From positions 1 to 7,360 of the forward strand of contig CAMWOX010000077.1 in NCBI GenBank assembly GCA_947175975.1: a stretch of 7,360 nt of DNA. Reading direction: 5' to 3'. The translations under genes and the position numbers were made by a program. Shown piece after piece: positions 6,937 to 7,360 of this stretch. Origin of the DNA: an uncultured Ruminococcus sp. (lineage in GTDB: Bacteria > Bacillota > Clostridia > Oscillospirales > Ruminococcaceae). The stretch's first letter is position 1, and each line of letters starts with the position of its first letter. A model generated the notes under the pieces. The model had not been told where the DNA came from. It saw only the letters and a list, made by a program, of their open reading frames with translations, and did no database searches.

Positions 6937-7360
6937 ATGCTGAATCAATTTTCCAGAACGGAACTCTTGTTTGGCGAAGATACGATGCGGATTTTAAAAC
7001 AATCCCGTGTTGCAGTATTCGGACTCGGCGGTGTAGGCGGCTATGCTGTGGAGGCACTGGCAAGATCCGGCATCGGTGCATTAGATCTGATTGACAATGA
7101 TGTAATTTCTCTCACAAATCTGAATCGTCAGATTTATGCATTACACAGTACAATCGGATGCTTAAAAGTCGATATTGCAGAACAAAGAATCCATGATATT
7201 TGCCCGGAAATTCAGGTCAGAAAATACCCCTGTTTTTATATGCCCGATACCGCAGATCAATTTGATTTCAGAAATTATGATTATATTATTGATGCCATTG
7301 ATACTGTTACAGGTAAGATAGAAATCATCCTGAGAGCTGAACAAGCAAGCACACCTGTGA
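6937..7360 (+). CDS. tcdA: TcdA-type tRNA threonylcarbamoyladenosine dehydratase (N-terminal part, 3' end outside window)
   Basis: The first 141 residues of a ThiF/MoeB/HesA (E1-like) family protein, cut by the right edge; full-length TcdA proteins are about 230-270 aa. TcdA (formerly CsdL/YgdL) uses ATP to cyclise t6A at tRNA position 37 into cyclic t6A. The start ATG at 6937 gives MLNQFSRTELLFGEDTM, the characteristic opening of this family. The Rossmann nucleotide-binding loop follows as VAVFGLGGVGGY (residues 25-36). Next come LIDNDVISLTNLNRQI (51-66), with the acidic residues and the Asn/Arg typical of E1-like adenylation sites, K77 in the conserved GxxK position, and DYIIDAIDTVTGK (115-127). 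The spacing motif, TcdA-like N-terminus and DAIDTVTGK favour TcdA over ThiF or MoeB. A purine-rich Shine-Dalgarno sequence (GGAGAGGGG, 6918-6926) lies inside the end of the upstream gene. Only one base separates that gene's stop from this start, so the two are probably translationally coupled. Confidence 0.9.
   Translation, partial: MLNQFSRTELLFGEDTMRILKQSRVAVFGLGGVGGYAVEALARSGIGALDLIDNDVISLTNLNRQIYALHSTIGCLKVDIAEQRIHDICPEIQVRKYPCFYMPDTADQFDFRNYDYIIDAIDTVTGKIEIILRAEQASTPV

Overview
The window carries a housekeeping transcription and tRNA-modification block of a low-to-moderate GC Gram-positive bacterium. By eye, the RNA polymerase sequences look like those of Clostridia, perhaps a Ruminococcaceae or Oscillospirales relative. 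That placement rests on the overall resemblance of RpoB and RpoC to Bacillus/clostridial homologues, the strong AGGAGG-type ribosome binding site and the TTG start. The family-level guess is weak. All genes read on the + strand.

Layout: (1) 1-1969, the 3' half of rpoB (beta subunit), cut off by the left edge. (2) 1970-2033, a 64-nt spacer holding a perfect 8-bp hairpin and the rpoC ribosome binding site. (3) 2034-5966, complete rpoC (beta' subunit, 1310 aa), which starts at TTG and carries an apparent extra block of about 105 residues in its N-terminal part. (4) 5967-6062, an intergenic region with a very strong intrinsic terminator followed by an AT-rich stretch containing a perfect 9-bp tandem repeat and a possible promoter. 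(5) 6063-6935, a TtcA-type PP-loop tRNA thiolase. (6) 6937 to the right edge, the N-terminal part of a TcdA-type (ThiF/E1-like) tRNA t6A dehydratase, one base after the preceding stop codon.

The two polymerase subunits assemble in the same core enzyme, and their transcript very probably ends at the terminator. The two downstream genes form a separate, tightly packed unit. Both are predicted to act on the tRNA anticodon loop: TtcA on C32 (2-thiocytidine) and TcdA on t6A37 (cyclic t6A).

I see no mobile elements, CRISPR arrays, RNA genes or phage signs, and no gene-free stretch longer than 96 nt. There is no convincing sign of an undescribed system. The points worth a second look are the RpoC insertion, the long RpoB acidic tail, the rpoB-rpoC hairpin and the ttcA-tcdA pairing.
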